Assembly: GCA_910588165.1 (NCBI GenBank)
Contig: CAJUOR010000012.1
Location: 1-35,616, forward strand
From: an uncultured Thomasclavelia sp.
GTDB taxonomy: Bacteria; Bacillota_I; Bacilli_A; Erysipelotrichales; Coprobacillaceae
Reading direction: 5' to 3'
Length of the DNA: 35,616 bases
In this document: positions 7,887-15,356 of the stretch, in pieces
Layout of the letters: every line of letters begins with the position of its first letter
Numbering within the stretch: the first letter of the stretch is position 1
The notes under the pieces: generated by a model
What the model was told of the DNA's origin: nothing
Seen by the model: the letters and a program-made list of their open reading frames with translations, nothing else
Databases searched by the model: none
Position numbers and translations under genes: made by a program

Positions 7887-8072
7887 ATGAATAAGAGATT
7901 ATGTAAAAGCAATCGCAATAGAACAATTTTCGGTGTTTGTGGTGGGATTGGAGAATACTTCAATGTTGATCCTACTTTAATCCGCATTGGTTTCATCGCT
8001 TTTGGTGTTTTTGGCGGTTCAGGTGTATTGTTGTACCTTGCCTGTGCTTTAATCATGCCAAATGAGTATTAG
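7887..8072 (+). CDS. PspC domain protein
   Basis: 61 aa, essentially a single PspC domain. It starts with a basic segment (MNKRLCKSNRN), then the conserved FGVCGGIGEYFNVDPTLIRI and one membrane span ending in YLACALIMP. PspC proteins are envelope-stress factors of the phage-shock type. The ATG follows AGGAGGGTTTAGG, 14 bases after the second HAAS gene, and its end overlaps the next gene by 11 bases, placing it in the same operon. PspC next to PadR, HAAS and DUF4097 genes supports an envelope role for the whole cassette. Confidence 0.9.
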   Translation: MNKRLCKSNRNRTIFGVCGGIGEYFNVDPTLIRIGFIAFGVFGGSGVLLYLACALIMPNEY

Positions 8073-8334
8073 AGAGTTTTTCCTTATCTATTTAGCGCTC
8101 GTGAATTTTTATGGGGTAGCGGTAATGTGGGTTGATAAAAAACGGGCAGAAAAACACCGCTATCGCATTTCAGAAAGGCATTTATGGTCTGTGTGTTTAG
8201 TGTTTGGAAGTCTGGGGACTTGCATAGGTATGCAGCTTTTTCATCATAAAACAAACAAGCCGGCTTTTTTTATCGGTTTTCCACTACTTTGTATTGTTCA
8301 AATAGTGGCATTTTGTGCTATAATGATGAGGTAG
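8062..8334 (+). CDS. DUF1294 family small membrane protein
   Basis: 90 aa. Family marks are MWVDKKRAEKHRYRISERHLW, the glycine-rich FGSLGTCIGM and the HHKTNKPAF segment, flanked by three hydrophobic spans (residues about 5-22, 42-60 and 70-88). DUF1294 (YsdA-like) proteins have no assigned function. Start at ATG 8062 lies inside the PspC gene, 11 bases before its stop, and has no separate ribosome binding site, so translation is likely coupled. It is the last gene of the PadR operon. Confidence 0.85.
   Translation: MSIREFFLIYLALVNFYGVAVMWVDKKRAEKHRYRISERHLWSVCLVFGSLGTCIGMQLFHHKTNKPAFFIGFPLLCIVQIVAFCAIMMR
8316..8324 (+). promoter_or_regulatory. Extended -10 promoter of the cyclophilin operon
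   Basis: TGCTATAAT, an extended -10, inside the 3' end of the DUF1294 gene. Transcription would begin near 8331, just before the GAAAGG ribosome binding site. A TTGTTC lies 19 bp upstream. A 6-bp inverted repeat CCACTA / TAGTGG (8281-8308) brackets the -35 region. Confidence 0.5.
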
Positions 8335-8350
8335 TGAAAGGATGAAAAAA

Positions 8351-8836
8351 ATGGAAACAATTAAAATTGAAATCAAAGTAGTAGACAAGGGTGTTATGAA
8401 AGCAGAACTATATCCGGAAATCGCTCCTAAAACAGTTGAAAATTTTGTGAATTTAATCTCTCAAAAATTCTTTGACGGATTGATTTTCCATCGTGTTATT
8501 GCCGGCTTTATGATTCAAGGTGGTGGTTATGACGCTGCTTTTAGACATCATGAAGCTTCTAGTATTGTCGGTGAATTTGCAAGTAATGGGATTGCCAATT
8601 CCTTAAAACATACTCCAGGTGTACTTTCGATGGCACGCACGAATATGCCTAATTCTGCCAGCTCACAATTTTTTATCATGCATCAGGCTGCTCCTCATTT
8701 AGATGGTGCTTATGCTGCGTTTGGGCAAGTGATTGAAGGTATGGAAGTTGTGGATTTAATTGCGAATGTTCCGACAGATTTAAGAGATGCGCCTTTAAGT
8801 CCGGTAGTTATTGAAAGTATTCGCGTGATTGATTAA
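8351..8836 (+). CDS. ppiB: Peptidyl-prolyl cis-trans isomerase, cyclophilin type
   Basis: 161 aa from ATG 8351, preferred over ATG 8342 because GAAAGG at 8335-8340 is 10 bases from the former and one from the latter. Cyclophilin signatures are APKTVENFVNL, the catalytic FHRVIAGFMIQGGG (Arg of the active site), LSMARTNMPNSASSQFFI and LDGAYAAFGQV. There is no signal peptide, so it is a cytoplasmic folding catalyst. It heads a three-gene run with a Panacea-like protein and a GNAT acetyltransferase; the first spacing is three bases. Confidence 0.95.
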   Translation: METIKIEIKVVDKGVMKAELYPEIAPKTVENFVNLISQKFFDGLIFHRVIAGFMIQGGGYDAAFRHHEASSIVGEFASNGIANSLKHTPGVLSMARTNMPNSASSQFFIMHQAAPHLDGAYAAFGQVIEGMEVVDLIANVPTDLRDAPLSPVVIESIRVID

Positions 8837-8839
8837 AAA

Positions 8840-9265
8840 ATGCCTAAATATACCAACTTAGACATTGCGGCGTGGTTTATCCGAAAAGAGAAGATGAACC
8901 ACGAAAAGCTGCAATGTCTGCTTTATTTAGCTTATGCGTGGTATGAAGCGCTCTATCAAGAAGCTTTGTTTATCACGCAAGGATTTGAGGCACTGCCGAT
9001 TATGCCTTGTGAACCGGATATTTTAAGTTGCTACCATACTTACGGTATGAAAAAGATTCAGTTTATTCGAGGCCAAATAATTGATAGTGCTACAAATGAG
9101 TTTTTGATGAGTGTCTATGCGACCTATGGTATGGTAGATGGGGAAGTGTTATGCAGCTATTTAAGGAAAAGCGAACCTTATTTAAAGGCTCGGCAACGTC
9201 AAGAGAGTTATCAAATTGCAAAAGAGGATATGAGAGCTTATTATGAACAACAGTCCAAACATTGA
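8840..9265 (+). CDS. SocA/Panacea (DUF4065)-like protein
   Basis: 141 aa. The N-terminal half reads DIAAWFIRKEKMNHEKLQCL then LLYLAYAWYEAL, the hallmark of the Panacea fold found in the proteolytic adaptor SocA, phage GepA and the antitoxins of many toxin-antitoxin pairs. The usual GPV segment is degenerate (EALPIMPCEPDI). It starts three bases after the cyclophilin stop without its own ribosome binding site, and its last 23 bases overlap a GNAT gene. An antitoxin role is possible because of that overlap, but a solitary adaptor function is equally open. Confidence 0.6.
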   Translation: MPKYTNLDIAAWFIRKEKMNHEKLQCLLYLAYAWYEALYQEALFITQGFEALPIMPCEPDILSCYHTYGMKKIQFIRGQIIDSATNEFLMSVYATYGMVDGEVLCSYLRKSEPYLKARQRQESYQIAKEDMRAYYEQQSKH

Positions 9266-9716
9266 GATTAAAAAAGCGACACATGATGATTATGAGGCAA
9301 TGAAGCAATTAGGTATGCAATGTTATGACGGCAATATTGATCCTAATAGAAATTATCGACTTGTGCGTTTTTTGTTTCTACGTTATTTTTCAAAACGTAA
9401 ATTTAAACAGCGGCAACAATATGGTGTTATGATAGGTGTAGCGTATCAGGCAAAACAGTTAGTCGGTTTTTATGAATTGGAGAAAAGTGGTTTATTGTCT
9501 AGTCTTTATATTTTGCCCGAAGGACAAGGCAAAGGCTATGGCAAAGCATTATTGAGTGAAGCTATCAAACAAGCTCAAATATGGCATTTGACTACAATGA
9601 AGCTAGATGCCAGTGAATATGCGAAAGATTTTTATCTTCATCACGGTTTTGTTCAATCGGGAAAAAAACGGCAGGTTTTAGGCATTACGATGATTCCCAT
9701 GCATAAGAAACTGTAA
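9243..9716 (+). CDS. GNAT family N-acetyltransferase
   Basis: 157 aa. The acetyl-CoA pyrophosphate-binding loop is EGQGKGYGKALL (Q/R-x-x-G-x-G/A), preceded by the strand SSLYILP and followed by LDASEYAKDFYLHHGF, which carries the family's tyrosine. The start lies inside the Panacea-like gene and follows GAGGATATGAGAG. The basic stretch FLRYFSKRKFKQRQQ between the first strands is unusual and could bind nucleic acid. The acceptor is unknown: small molecule, protein, or, if the pair is a toxin-antitoxin module, aminoacyl-tRNA. No terminator follows before the next promoter. Confidence 0.85.
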   Translation: MNNSPNIEIKKATHDDYEAMKQLGMQCYDGNIDPNRNYRLVRFLFLRYFSKRKFKQRQQYGVMIGVAYQAKQLVGFYELEKSGLLSSLYILPEGQGKGYGKALLSEAIKQAQIWHLTTMKLDASEYAKDFYLHHGFVQSGKKRQVLGITMIPMHKKL

Positions 9717-9833
9717 AAATGTGGAAAGTAAATTTTTTTGATGTAAACACTGAAAATTACCGAAAATTTATACTTTTCTAACAAAAATGTCTAAAAAATA
9801 TACAAATGATATAGATTTTTTACGGAAAATGGT

Positions 9834-9839
9834 TATAAT
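9834..9839 (+). promoter_or_regulatory. Candidate -10 box of the GyrI-like gene
   Basis: TATAAT 33 bases upstream of the chosen ATG, in a 150-base AT-rich gap that holds no gene. No good -35 is visible. Confidence 0.4.
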
Positions 9840-9871
9840 AAGGTATGGACATCAAAAAAGGGGGAAACTGC

Positions 9872-10480
9872 ATGAAAGTCGATGTGAAAAAAGAATATCA
9901 TGAGCTTTTTGAAGCCTCTGCCAAAGCGATTGATACTGTCGATGTACCCGAATTTCAATTTTTGATGATTGATGGGATAGGTAATCCAGAGGTTGCAGAA
10001 TTTAAACAAAAATCTAAAGCTTTGAATTTGTTAGCTAAGGCAATTCGAGCCTATTATAAAGAACAAGATGACATCAACTATTTGATTTCACCATTAGAAG
10101 GTATGTGGGATACTTACGATAATGCTAAATTTGACGTAACACGTAAGAAAATGATTCGTTATACATTGATGCTTTCACAGCCTAAATTCTTGACAGAAGA
10201 AGTGTTTGAAAAGGTCAAAGAAAGTTTGGCAAAGAAAAAAGGCAATCTTTATGTAAAAGAAATTTACTTACGCAAGTTTACAGAAGGAAAAAGTGTTCAA
10301 ATGCTACATATTGGACCATATAACACTGAAATAATGACGACCAAGGAAATAATGGAGTACATTATTGTTCAAAATATGAAACTTAATGGGATGCATCATG
10401 AGATTTATCTAAATAATCCGGAAAAGGTTGCCCCGGAAAAACTGAAAACAATTGTTCGTTATGCTGTTAGCGAAATTTAA
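9872..10480 (+). CDS. GyrI-like small-molecule-binding domain protein
   Basis: 202 aa from ATG 9872, which follows AAAAAGGGGG; an in-frame ATG at 9845 has no ribosome binding site. The single domain resembles the GyrI/SbmC-like, SRPBCC-unrelated effector-binding fold found at the C terminus of AraC and MerR regulators: FQFLMIDGIGNP, then MWDTYD, and the C-terminal VQMLHIGPYNTE with HHEIYLN. There is no DNA-binding domain. Stand-alone members bind or degrade lipophilic drugs and cyclopropanated compounds in some bacteria; the ligand here is unknown. A terminator follows directly. Confidence 0.8.
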   Translation: MKVDVKKEYHELFEASAKAIDTVDVPEFQFLMIDGIGNPEVAEFKQKSKALNLLAKAIRAYYKEQDDINYLISPLEGMWDTYDNAKFDVTRKKMIRYTLMLSQPKFLTEEVFEKVKESLAKKKGNLYVKEIYLRKFTEGKSVQMLHIGPYNTEIMTTKEIMEYIIVQNMKLNGMHHEIYLNNPEKVAPEKLKTIVRYAVSEI

Positions 10481-10507
10481 AATGAATCTTGGAGGATTCA
10501 TTTTTTT
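10481..10507 (+). terminator. Terminator between the GyrI-like gene and kptA
   Basis: AATGAATC / GATTCATT 8-bp perfect stem, 6-base loop, then TTTTT. It ends only 15 bases before the kptA start, leaving no room for a separate promoter, so kptA would depend on read-through or on a promoter inside the GyrI-like gene. Confidence 0.85.
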
Positions 10508-10522
10508 GATAGAGGGGTATAT

Positions 10523-11059
10523 ATGAGTCAAAATAATGATATTAGTAAGTATATGGCTTTAATTTTAAGACACAAACCTGAAGAAATTGGTATTCAATTA
10601 GATAAACATGGTTGGGCTAATGTAAATGAATTAATCGCCGGGATTAAAGAAAAATATAATTTTTCTATGGATCTATTAGAACAAATAGTTCGAGGGGATA
10701 ATAAAGGTCGCTATTCATTTAACGATGATAAAACACTTATAAGAGCCAACCAAGGTCATTCAGTATCTGTTGATGTAGAGCTTGAAGAAGCTATTCCACC
10801 AAAGCACTTATATCATGGAACAGGAGAAAAATATACTCAATCGATAGAAGAAATAGGACTTATAGCTAAATCTAGATTGTATGTTCATTTATCTAAAGAT
10901 GTTGAAACGGCAATTAATGTTGGTAAAAGGCATGGTAAGCCTGTAATTTATATTGTAGATACGAAACAGATGATTTTAGATGGTTATAAATTTTATTTAT
11001 CAGTGAATGGCGTTTGGTTAACAAAGGGTGTTCCACTTAAATACTTAAAAAGATATTAG
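10523..11059 (+). CDS. kptA: RNA 2'-phosphotransferase, Tpt1/KptA family
   Basis: 178 aa, complete for the family, which moves an internal RNA 2'-phosphate to NAD+ giving ADP-ribose 1''-2'' cyclic phosphate. Diagnostic segments are ILRHKP (Arg16-His17), LDKHGWANV, KGRYSF, IRANQGHS (73-80) and YHGTG (97-101); the C terminus has GVWLTKGVPLKYL. The ribosome binding site is GAGGGG. In bacteria there is no tRNA splicing of the fungal type, so the natural substrate is unclear; repair of damaged RNA is a common suggestion. Base composition looks more AT-rich than the neighbours and decayed sequence follows, which hints at acquisition. Confidence 0.93.
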   Translation: MSQNNDISKYMALILRHKPEEIGIQLDKHGWANVNELIAGIKEKYNFSMDLLEQIVRGDNKGRYSFNDDKTLIRANQGHSVSVDVELEEAIPPKHLYHGTGEKYTQSIEEIGLIAKSRLYVHLSKDVETAINVGKRHGKPVIYIVDTKQMILDGYKFYLSVNGVWLTKGVPLKYLKRY

Positions 11060-11060
11060 T

Positions 11061-11416
11061 AATACTCTTGGAAAGTGGAAGAATAAAATTTTCAATAGAG
11101 AAAATTTCAAAAATATTGAAGATGATTACAGAATGTCTGAGCTTTGGGTGAAGTGACCGATTTAATCGTTAACTCAGATGAAGGTTTTAATGATTTTTTA
11201 GACTACATGAGAAATGAAATGACAGAAAATGAATGTGGATATCTTTCAGAGATTTCAGATGAAATATCGTAAGAAAAATCATCATATGAATTCATTGAAG
11301 AATACAAGGCATTGGCTAAGAAATATCTACAGGCAACAAAAGATTAACAAATTTTAGATTTTATTGAAGTAGCAGAAGGGTTTGTGGAATTTAAATTAGT
11401 TCCGAAAAGTAACTAG
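11061..11416 (+). pseudogene. Decayed gene of unknown family
   Basis: A coding-like frame starts just after kptA with no start codon (GKWKNKIFNRENF, then IEDDYRMSELWVK). It shifts by one base near 11153, then continues as VTDLIVNSDEGFNDFLDYMR through YLSEISDEIS to stops at 11270-11272 and 11345-11347 (each one base from a Gln or Glu codon). It reads on as YEFIEEYKALAKKYLQ and FIEVAEGFVEFKLVPKSN to TAG 11414-11416. The acidic, helical sequence looks like a small cytoplasmic protein, perhaps an immunity-type protein, but I do not recognise it. Confidence 0.5.
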
Positions 11417-11441
11417 ATAATTCATTGAAATTGGTATTGTG

Positions 11442-11464
11442 AAATACTTTTGAGGTATTTTTAA
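11442..11464 (+). terminator. Weak hairpin after the decayed gene
   Basis: AAATAC / GTATTT with a 7-base loop followed by TT. AT-rich and short; it may be the relic terminator of the pseudogene. Confidence 0.35.
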
Positions 11465-11742
11465 GAAAAAAGGTAAAAAAACAATCAAGAGATATAAAAG
11501 CAGTCAAGTAAAACACCTAAAATACCTTATTTTCAATGAGCAGTAAAATTTATATGAAGAATTTGAATAAAAAATAGTATCAAGTAGTTTATAAATAAAT
11601 TATGATAAGTTTAGTAAAACAAATCATGTGAGACGGTATGTTTGATATCTAGGAAAGACAAATAAATAGCGAAAAGTAGCGTATTTACAGGATTTTTTTG
11701 AGATAAGCAATAACTCATGAAAGTCCGTGTTTCTTATATTGA
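11465..11742. other. AT-rich non-coding stretch
   Basis: Stops occur in all six frames at short intervals. I see no tRNA, repeat or promoter that can be supported. It looks like decayed DNA between kptA and the next remnant. Confidence 0.5.
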
Positions 11743-11973
11743 AACATATCTGCTGTAAAAACAGTCAGAGGGGTTAGGCTGTGGATTAGATGTTATGGAA
11801 GGAGTGAAGCGGGTAATGAAGCTATTAGAAAAAAGAATGATTTGTATAAAGAGGGTAGGATTACAAAAGAGGGATATACTGTAATGATCATATCTTCTGT
11901 ATTTGGTTTCTGTTGTTTTCTTGTCCGATGTTCATTATATGGAAAAACTTTTAAAAAACATAATAAAAGATAA
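11743..11973 (+). pseudogene. Remnant frame with SHOCT-like segment and one membrane span
   Basis: A frame of 76 codons opens after a TGA and has no usable ATG before the membrane part. It contains RKKNDLYKEGRITKEGY, which has the shape of a SHOCT segment (L-x-x-L-x-x-x-G-x-I-T-x-E-E-Y), then a hydrophobic span MIISSVFGFCCFLV and a basic tail KTFKKHNKR. It ends at the TAA that overlaps the exonuclease ribosome binding site. It could be the 3' end of a lost membrane protein gene or a chance frame. Confidence 0.3.
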
Positions 11974-11986
11974 GGAGGATTAAAAT

Positions 11987-12745
11987 ATGAAAATGATTTC
12001 ATGGAATGTGAATGGCTTAAGAGCTTGTGTAACTAAAGGATTTGAAACCTTTTTTAAAGAAGTTGATGCAGATTTTTTTGCGATTCAAGAAACTAAACTA
12101 CAGGAGGGACAGATTGATTTAAATTTTGAGGGGTACAAAAGCTATTTTAACAGTGCTGAAAAGAAAGGTTATTCGGGTGTAGCTGTTTATACTAAGCATC
12201 AGCCCTTAAAGGTAACTAAAGGGATTGGCATAGAGCAGCATGACCATGAAGGACGGGTTTTGACTTTAGAATATGAAAATTTCTATTTTGTAACGTGCTA
12301 TACCCCAAACTCTAAAAGAGAATTGCTTCGCTTAGATTATCGCATGGTTTGGGAAGAAGCGTTTTTAAACTATATCGAAGGCTTGAAAGCCACTAAGCCG
12401 GTGATTTTTTGCGGTGATTTGAATGTTGCTCACCAAGAGATCGATTTAAAGAATCCTAAGACTAATCGTCGCAATGCCGGTTTTACAGATGAGGAAAGAG
12501 GCTGTTTCACAAAGCTATTAGATAAGGGCTATATTGATACATTCCGCTATTTTTATCCGGATATGACCGGTGTTTACTCTTGGTGGTCGTATATGTTTAA
12601 AGCACGTGAAAAAAATGCCGGTTGGAGAATTGACTACTTTGTTGTTTCGGAAAACTTAAAGGAGCGCTTAGTAGATGCTAAGATTCATACGGAAATCTTA
12701 GGTTCCGATCATTGCCCGGTTGAATTGGAGATTGATTTAGTATGA
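11987..12745 (+). CDS. exoA: Exodeoxyribonuclease III (AP endonuclease)
   Basis: 252 aa, the usual length. The enzyme cuts DNA 5' to abasic sites and degrades 3' ends in base excision repair. Active-site blocks appear in order: WNVNGLRA (6-13), IQETKLQ (Glu metal ligand), YTPNS, FCGDLNVAH (Asp-Asn), the WWSYMF and WRIDYFVVS strands, and GSDHCPVEL with the catalytic His. The ATG follows TAAGGAGGATTAAAAT. Its stop overlaps the start of the following kinase gene by four bases, so it opens an operon running to threonine dehydratase. Confidence 0.96.
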   Translation: MKMISWNVNGLRACVTKGFETFFKEVDADFFAIQETKLQEGQIDLNFEGYKSYFNSAEKKGYSGVAVYTKHQPLKVTKGIGIEQHDHEGRVLTLEYENFYFVTCYTPNSKRELLRLDYRMVWEEAFLNYIEGLKATKPVIFCGDLNVAHQEIDLKNPKTNRRNAGFTDEERGCFTKLLDKGYIDTFRYFYPDMTGVYSWWSYMFKAREKNAGWRIDYFVVSENLKERLVDAKIHTEILGSDHCPVELEIDLV

Positions 12746-13539
12746 GGTTACCGGAAGTCATTGCGAAACATTTAGATTGGACTGATGCCAAAAAGTCACC
12801 GATTGGCTATTCACCCGAAGAAATTATCATATTACCCCATGGCTATGATGGTAAACCGGCTGTTTTAAAGTATTCCAAACGCATTGAGGTTTATGAAGAA
12901 GGTGTCATTTATACGTGGCTAAAAGGAAAACTGCCAGTGCCTGATGTTTATGTCAATATTGAAGTTGATGGCATTTACTATTTGATTGTCAGTCTGGCAA
13001 GTGGACAAATGCTCTCTGAAAAGGCATTAGACTTATCAAAAAAAGATATTTTAATTATGTATGCTAAGCTTTTAAGAAGAATCCATAGCCTTGATTATCA
13101 CGATTTTCCTTTGAAACATGGGAAGGTTTATAAAATAGCCAAAGCTAAAGAAACAGTGATGAAAAATGAAGCTAAAAGTGAGTATTTTGAAAGGGAGCTA
13201 CAAGGCCAACAACCAAAGGCATTAATGCGAAAAATTGAGGCATTGCAAGATTTTGAAGAAGATTTGGTTTTTTGCCATGGTGATGTTTGCTTCCCTAATT
13301 TTATGGTAGATGATACTTTGAATTTAACTGCTGTTTTAGATGTGTCAGGGGCGGGAATCAATGATAGACACTTAGATTTAGCGATTGGTTTAAGGACTTT
13401 ACGCTATAATTTTGAATTAAAAAACGAAACATTAACACAAGAGGATATTCAGTTATTTTTGGAAACATATGGTCTAAAACATATTGACATGAATATCATA
13501 ACGTTTTATATTTTAATTGATGAATTAACCAATGGATAG
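12742..13539 (+). CDS. Aminoglycoside phosphotransferase (APH)-fold kinase
   Basis: 265 aa. The nucleotide Lys sits in AVLKYSK (Lys43), the Brenner loop is CHGDVCFPNF (His179-Gly-Asp181, Asn186) and the metal Asp is in AVLDVSGAGINDRHLDLAIG (Asp200). The order and C-terminal FYILIDEL resemble the APH(3') group, but the usual IDCGRLGVADR block is altered to LDVSGAGINDR. Overlap with exoA and a chromosomal housekeeping setting argue for a metabolic or small-molecule kinase; drug resistance cannot be assumed. Spacing to the next gene is 12 bases. Confidence 0.75.
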   Translation: MRLPEVIAKHLDWTDAKKSPIGYSPEEIIILPHGYDGKPAVLKYSKRIEVYEEGVIYTWLKGKLPVPDVYVNIEVDGIYYLIVSLASGQMLSEKALDLSKKDILIMYAKLLRRIHSLDYHDFPLKHGKVYKIAKAKETVMKNEAKSEYFERELQGQQPKALMRKIEALQDFEEDLVFCHGDVCFPNFMVDDTLNLTAVLDVSGAGINDRHLDLAIGLRTLRYNFELKNETLTQEDIQLFLETYGLKHIDMNIITFYILIDELTNG

Positions 13540-13551
13540 GAGAAAATAAAT

Positions 13552-14094
13552 ATGAAACTATTGTTTGCCTCAGATATACATGGTAGTTTAAGTGCTGCTC
13601 AAAAAGTAATTGCGGCATTTGAAAAAAGTCAAGCCGATAAGTTAGTGCTGTTAGGCGATTTACTGTATCATGGACCACGCAATCCTTTACCGGATAACTA
13701 TAACCCTAAAGAAGTAGCAGCTATTTTGAATGCATATCAAGATAAGATAGTGGCAGTCAGAGGAAACTGTGATGCCGAGGTCGATCAGATGATGTTGTCA
13801 TTTCCTTGTTTAGCTGATTATGCTTTGTTATTGATAGATGGACATTGTTTCTATATAACCCATGGACATCTGTTTGATAAAGATAAGTTGCCACCATTAT
13901 CTTCCGGTGATATTTTTGTTCACGGACATTTTCATGTGGCGATGTTAGAGAAAAAAGATGGGATTGTTGTAATGAATCCTAACTCTTGTGCTTTACCTAA
14001 ACAAGGTGTAAAAGGGTATGGCATCTATAATAATCATCATTTATATTTATATGATTTAGATACTGATGAAATTATTTCGGAAATGACGTTATAG
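13552..14094 (+). CDS. yfcE: YfcE-type metallophosphodiesterase
   Basis: 180 aa. The calcineurin-like di-metal site is complete: SDIHGS (8-13), LLGDLLYHGPRN, VRGNCDAE, YITHGHLF and VHGHFHVAM. This layout, in particular the GNCD and THGHL blocks, is that of YfcE/MJ0936-type phosphodiesterases, which hydrolyse simple phosphodiesters in vitro; the physiological substrate is not known. The ATG follows ATAGGAGAAAATAA. The gene sits between the APH-fold kinase and ilvA, 12 bases from each. Confidence 0.88.
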   Translation: MKLLFASDIHGSLSAAQKVIAAFEKSQADKLVLLGDLLYHGPRNPLPDNYNPKEVAAILNAYQDKIVAVRGNCDAEVDQMMLSFPCLADYALLLIDGHCFYITHGHLFDKDKLPPLSSGDIFVHGHFHVAMLEKKDGIVVMNPNSCALPKQGVKGYGIYNNHHLYLYDLDTDEIISEMTL

Positions 14095-14106
14095 GAGGAT
14101 AAAGAA

Positions 14107-15309
14107 ATGTTGAAAATAGAGGATTTTACTAATGCTCAAACCCGAATTAAAGATGCCTTATTAGAAACTTCTTTGATTTACAGTCCTTGGTTTTCTAAGG
14201 AATGCGAGAATGAAATCTATATTAAGCCGGAAAATCTGCAAAGAACGGGGTCTTTTAAAATCAGAGGTGCTTATAATAAAATTGCCAAACTTTCTGATGA
14301 CAAAAAAGCGAAAGGTTTAATTGCTTCATCTGCCGGTAATCATGCTCAGGGAGTGGCTTATGCAGCTAATCATATCGGTGTTAAATCGGTCATCTGTATG
14401 CCTGCCCATACACCGTTAATTAAAGTTGAGTCAACCCGTGGTTATGGGGCAGAAGTTGTCTTGCATGGCGAAGTTTACGATGATGCTTTTAAAAGAGCCT
14501 GCGAACTTGAACAACAGCACGGTTATACATTTATTCACCCTTTTAATGATGAAGATGTCATTGAAGGACAAGGGACAATTGCTTTAGAAGTTTTAGCCGA
14601 GCTACCTGATGCCGATATTATTTTAGTACCGATTGGCGGTGGTGGATTGATTTCGGGGATTGCCTGTGCAGCCAAGCAGTTAAATCCTAATATCAAGGTA
14701 ATCGGGGTTGAACCGGAAGGGGCGGCAAGTGCGAGTGCGGCTTTAAAAGCGAATCGAGTTGTCTGCTTGGATTCAGCTAATACGATTGCCGATGGAACAG
14801 CTGTTAAAGAAATCGGTCAGGAAACATTTACTTATATTAAGAAATATGTCGATGAGATTATGACGGTTTCCGATTACGAATTGATGGAAGCTTTCTTGTT
14901 ATTAGTTGAGAAACATAAATTGGTTGCAGAAAATTCCGGTATTTTATCGTTAGCGGCAACACGTAAATTACAAGTTAAAAACAAGAAGATTGTCTGTATT
15001 GTCAGCGGTGGTAATATTGATGTGATGAGCATTTCTTCTTTGATTCAAAAAGGTTTAATTTCAAGAGGTAGAATCTTTACTTTTTCACTATCAGTTGCCA
15101 ATAAGCCGGGACAATTAAAACTGATTACAGACATTATCGGACGCACAAATGCGAATATTATTTCCTTGGAACATAATACATATCGAAATTTGAATGATTT
15201 CAATGAAGTTGATGTGACAATTACTGTTGAAACAAATGGTGAGCAACATATTCGTACGATTTTTGAGGCTTTTGAAAAAGAAGATATATGTATCACTAGA
15301 ATGCGTTAA
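14107..15309 (+). CDS. ilvA: Threonine ammonia-lyase with C-terminal ACT domain
   Basis: 400 aa. The PLP Lys is in RTGSFKIRGAYNK (Lys51); SSAGNHAQG binds substrate and GGGGLISG (177-184) the phosphate. The last 75 residues (from about IFTFSLSVANKPGQL) form one ACT domain. This size fits the shorter biodegradative or TdcB/IlvA2-like class. It makes 2-oxobutanoate and ammonia from threonine; the role may be catabolic or isoleucine supply, since no ilv genes are near. The ribosome binding site is TAGGAGGATAAAG. It ends the exoA operon at a strong terminator. Confidence 0.92.
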   Translation: MLKIEDFTNAQTRIKDALLETSLIYSPWFSKECENEIYIKPENLQRTGSFKIRGAYNKIAKLSDDKKAKGLIASSAGNHAQGVAYAANHIGVKSVICMPAHTPLIKVESTRGYGAEVVLHGEVYDDAFKRACELEQQHGYTFIHPFNDEDVIEGQGTIALEVLAELPDADIILVPIGGGGLISGIACAAKQLNPNIKVIGVEPEGAASASAALKANRVVCLDSANTIADGTAVKEIGQETFTYIKKYVDEIMTVSDYELMEAFLLLVEKHKLVAENSGILSLAATRKLQVKNKKIVCIVSGGNIDVMSISSLIQKGLISRGRIFTFSLSVANKPGQLKLITDIIGRTNANIISLEHNTYRNLNDFNEVDVTITVETNGEQHIRTIFEAFEKEDICITRMR

Positions 15310-15316
15310 ATCAATT

Positions 15317-15354
15317 AAAAAGTTTGGAATTCTAATAGAAATCCAAACTTTTTT
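15317..15354. terminator. Bidirectional terminator after ilvA
   Basis: AGTTTGGA / TCCAAACT 8-bp stem flanked by A4 on the left and TTTTT on the right, so the hairpin has a T tail on both strands. It lies between convergent ilvA and the GNAT pseudogene. Confidence 0.88.
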
Positions 15355-15356
15355 GG

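Noticed and set aside
8281..8308. CCACTA / TAGTGG inverted repeat as an operator
   Set aside because: The arms are 6 bp with a 16-base gap and lie inside the DUF1294 coding sequence; chance is likely.
12742..13539. Aminoglycoside resistance gene
   Set aside because: The fold is APH, but the gene overlaps exoA in a housekeeping operon and its DFG-like block departs from known APH(3') enzymes; resistance is not supported.
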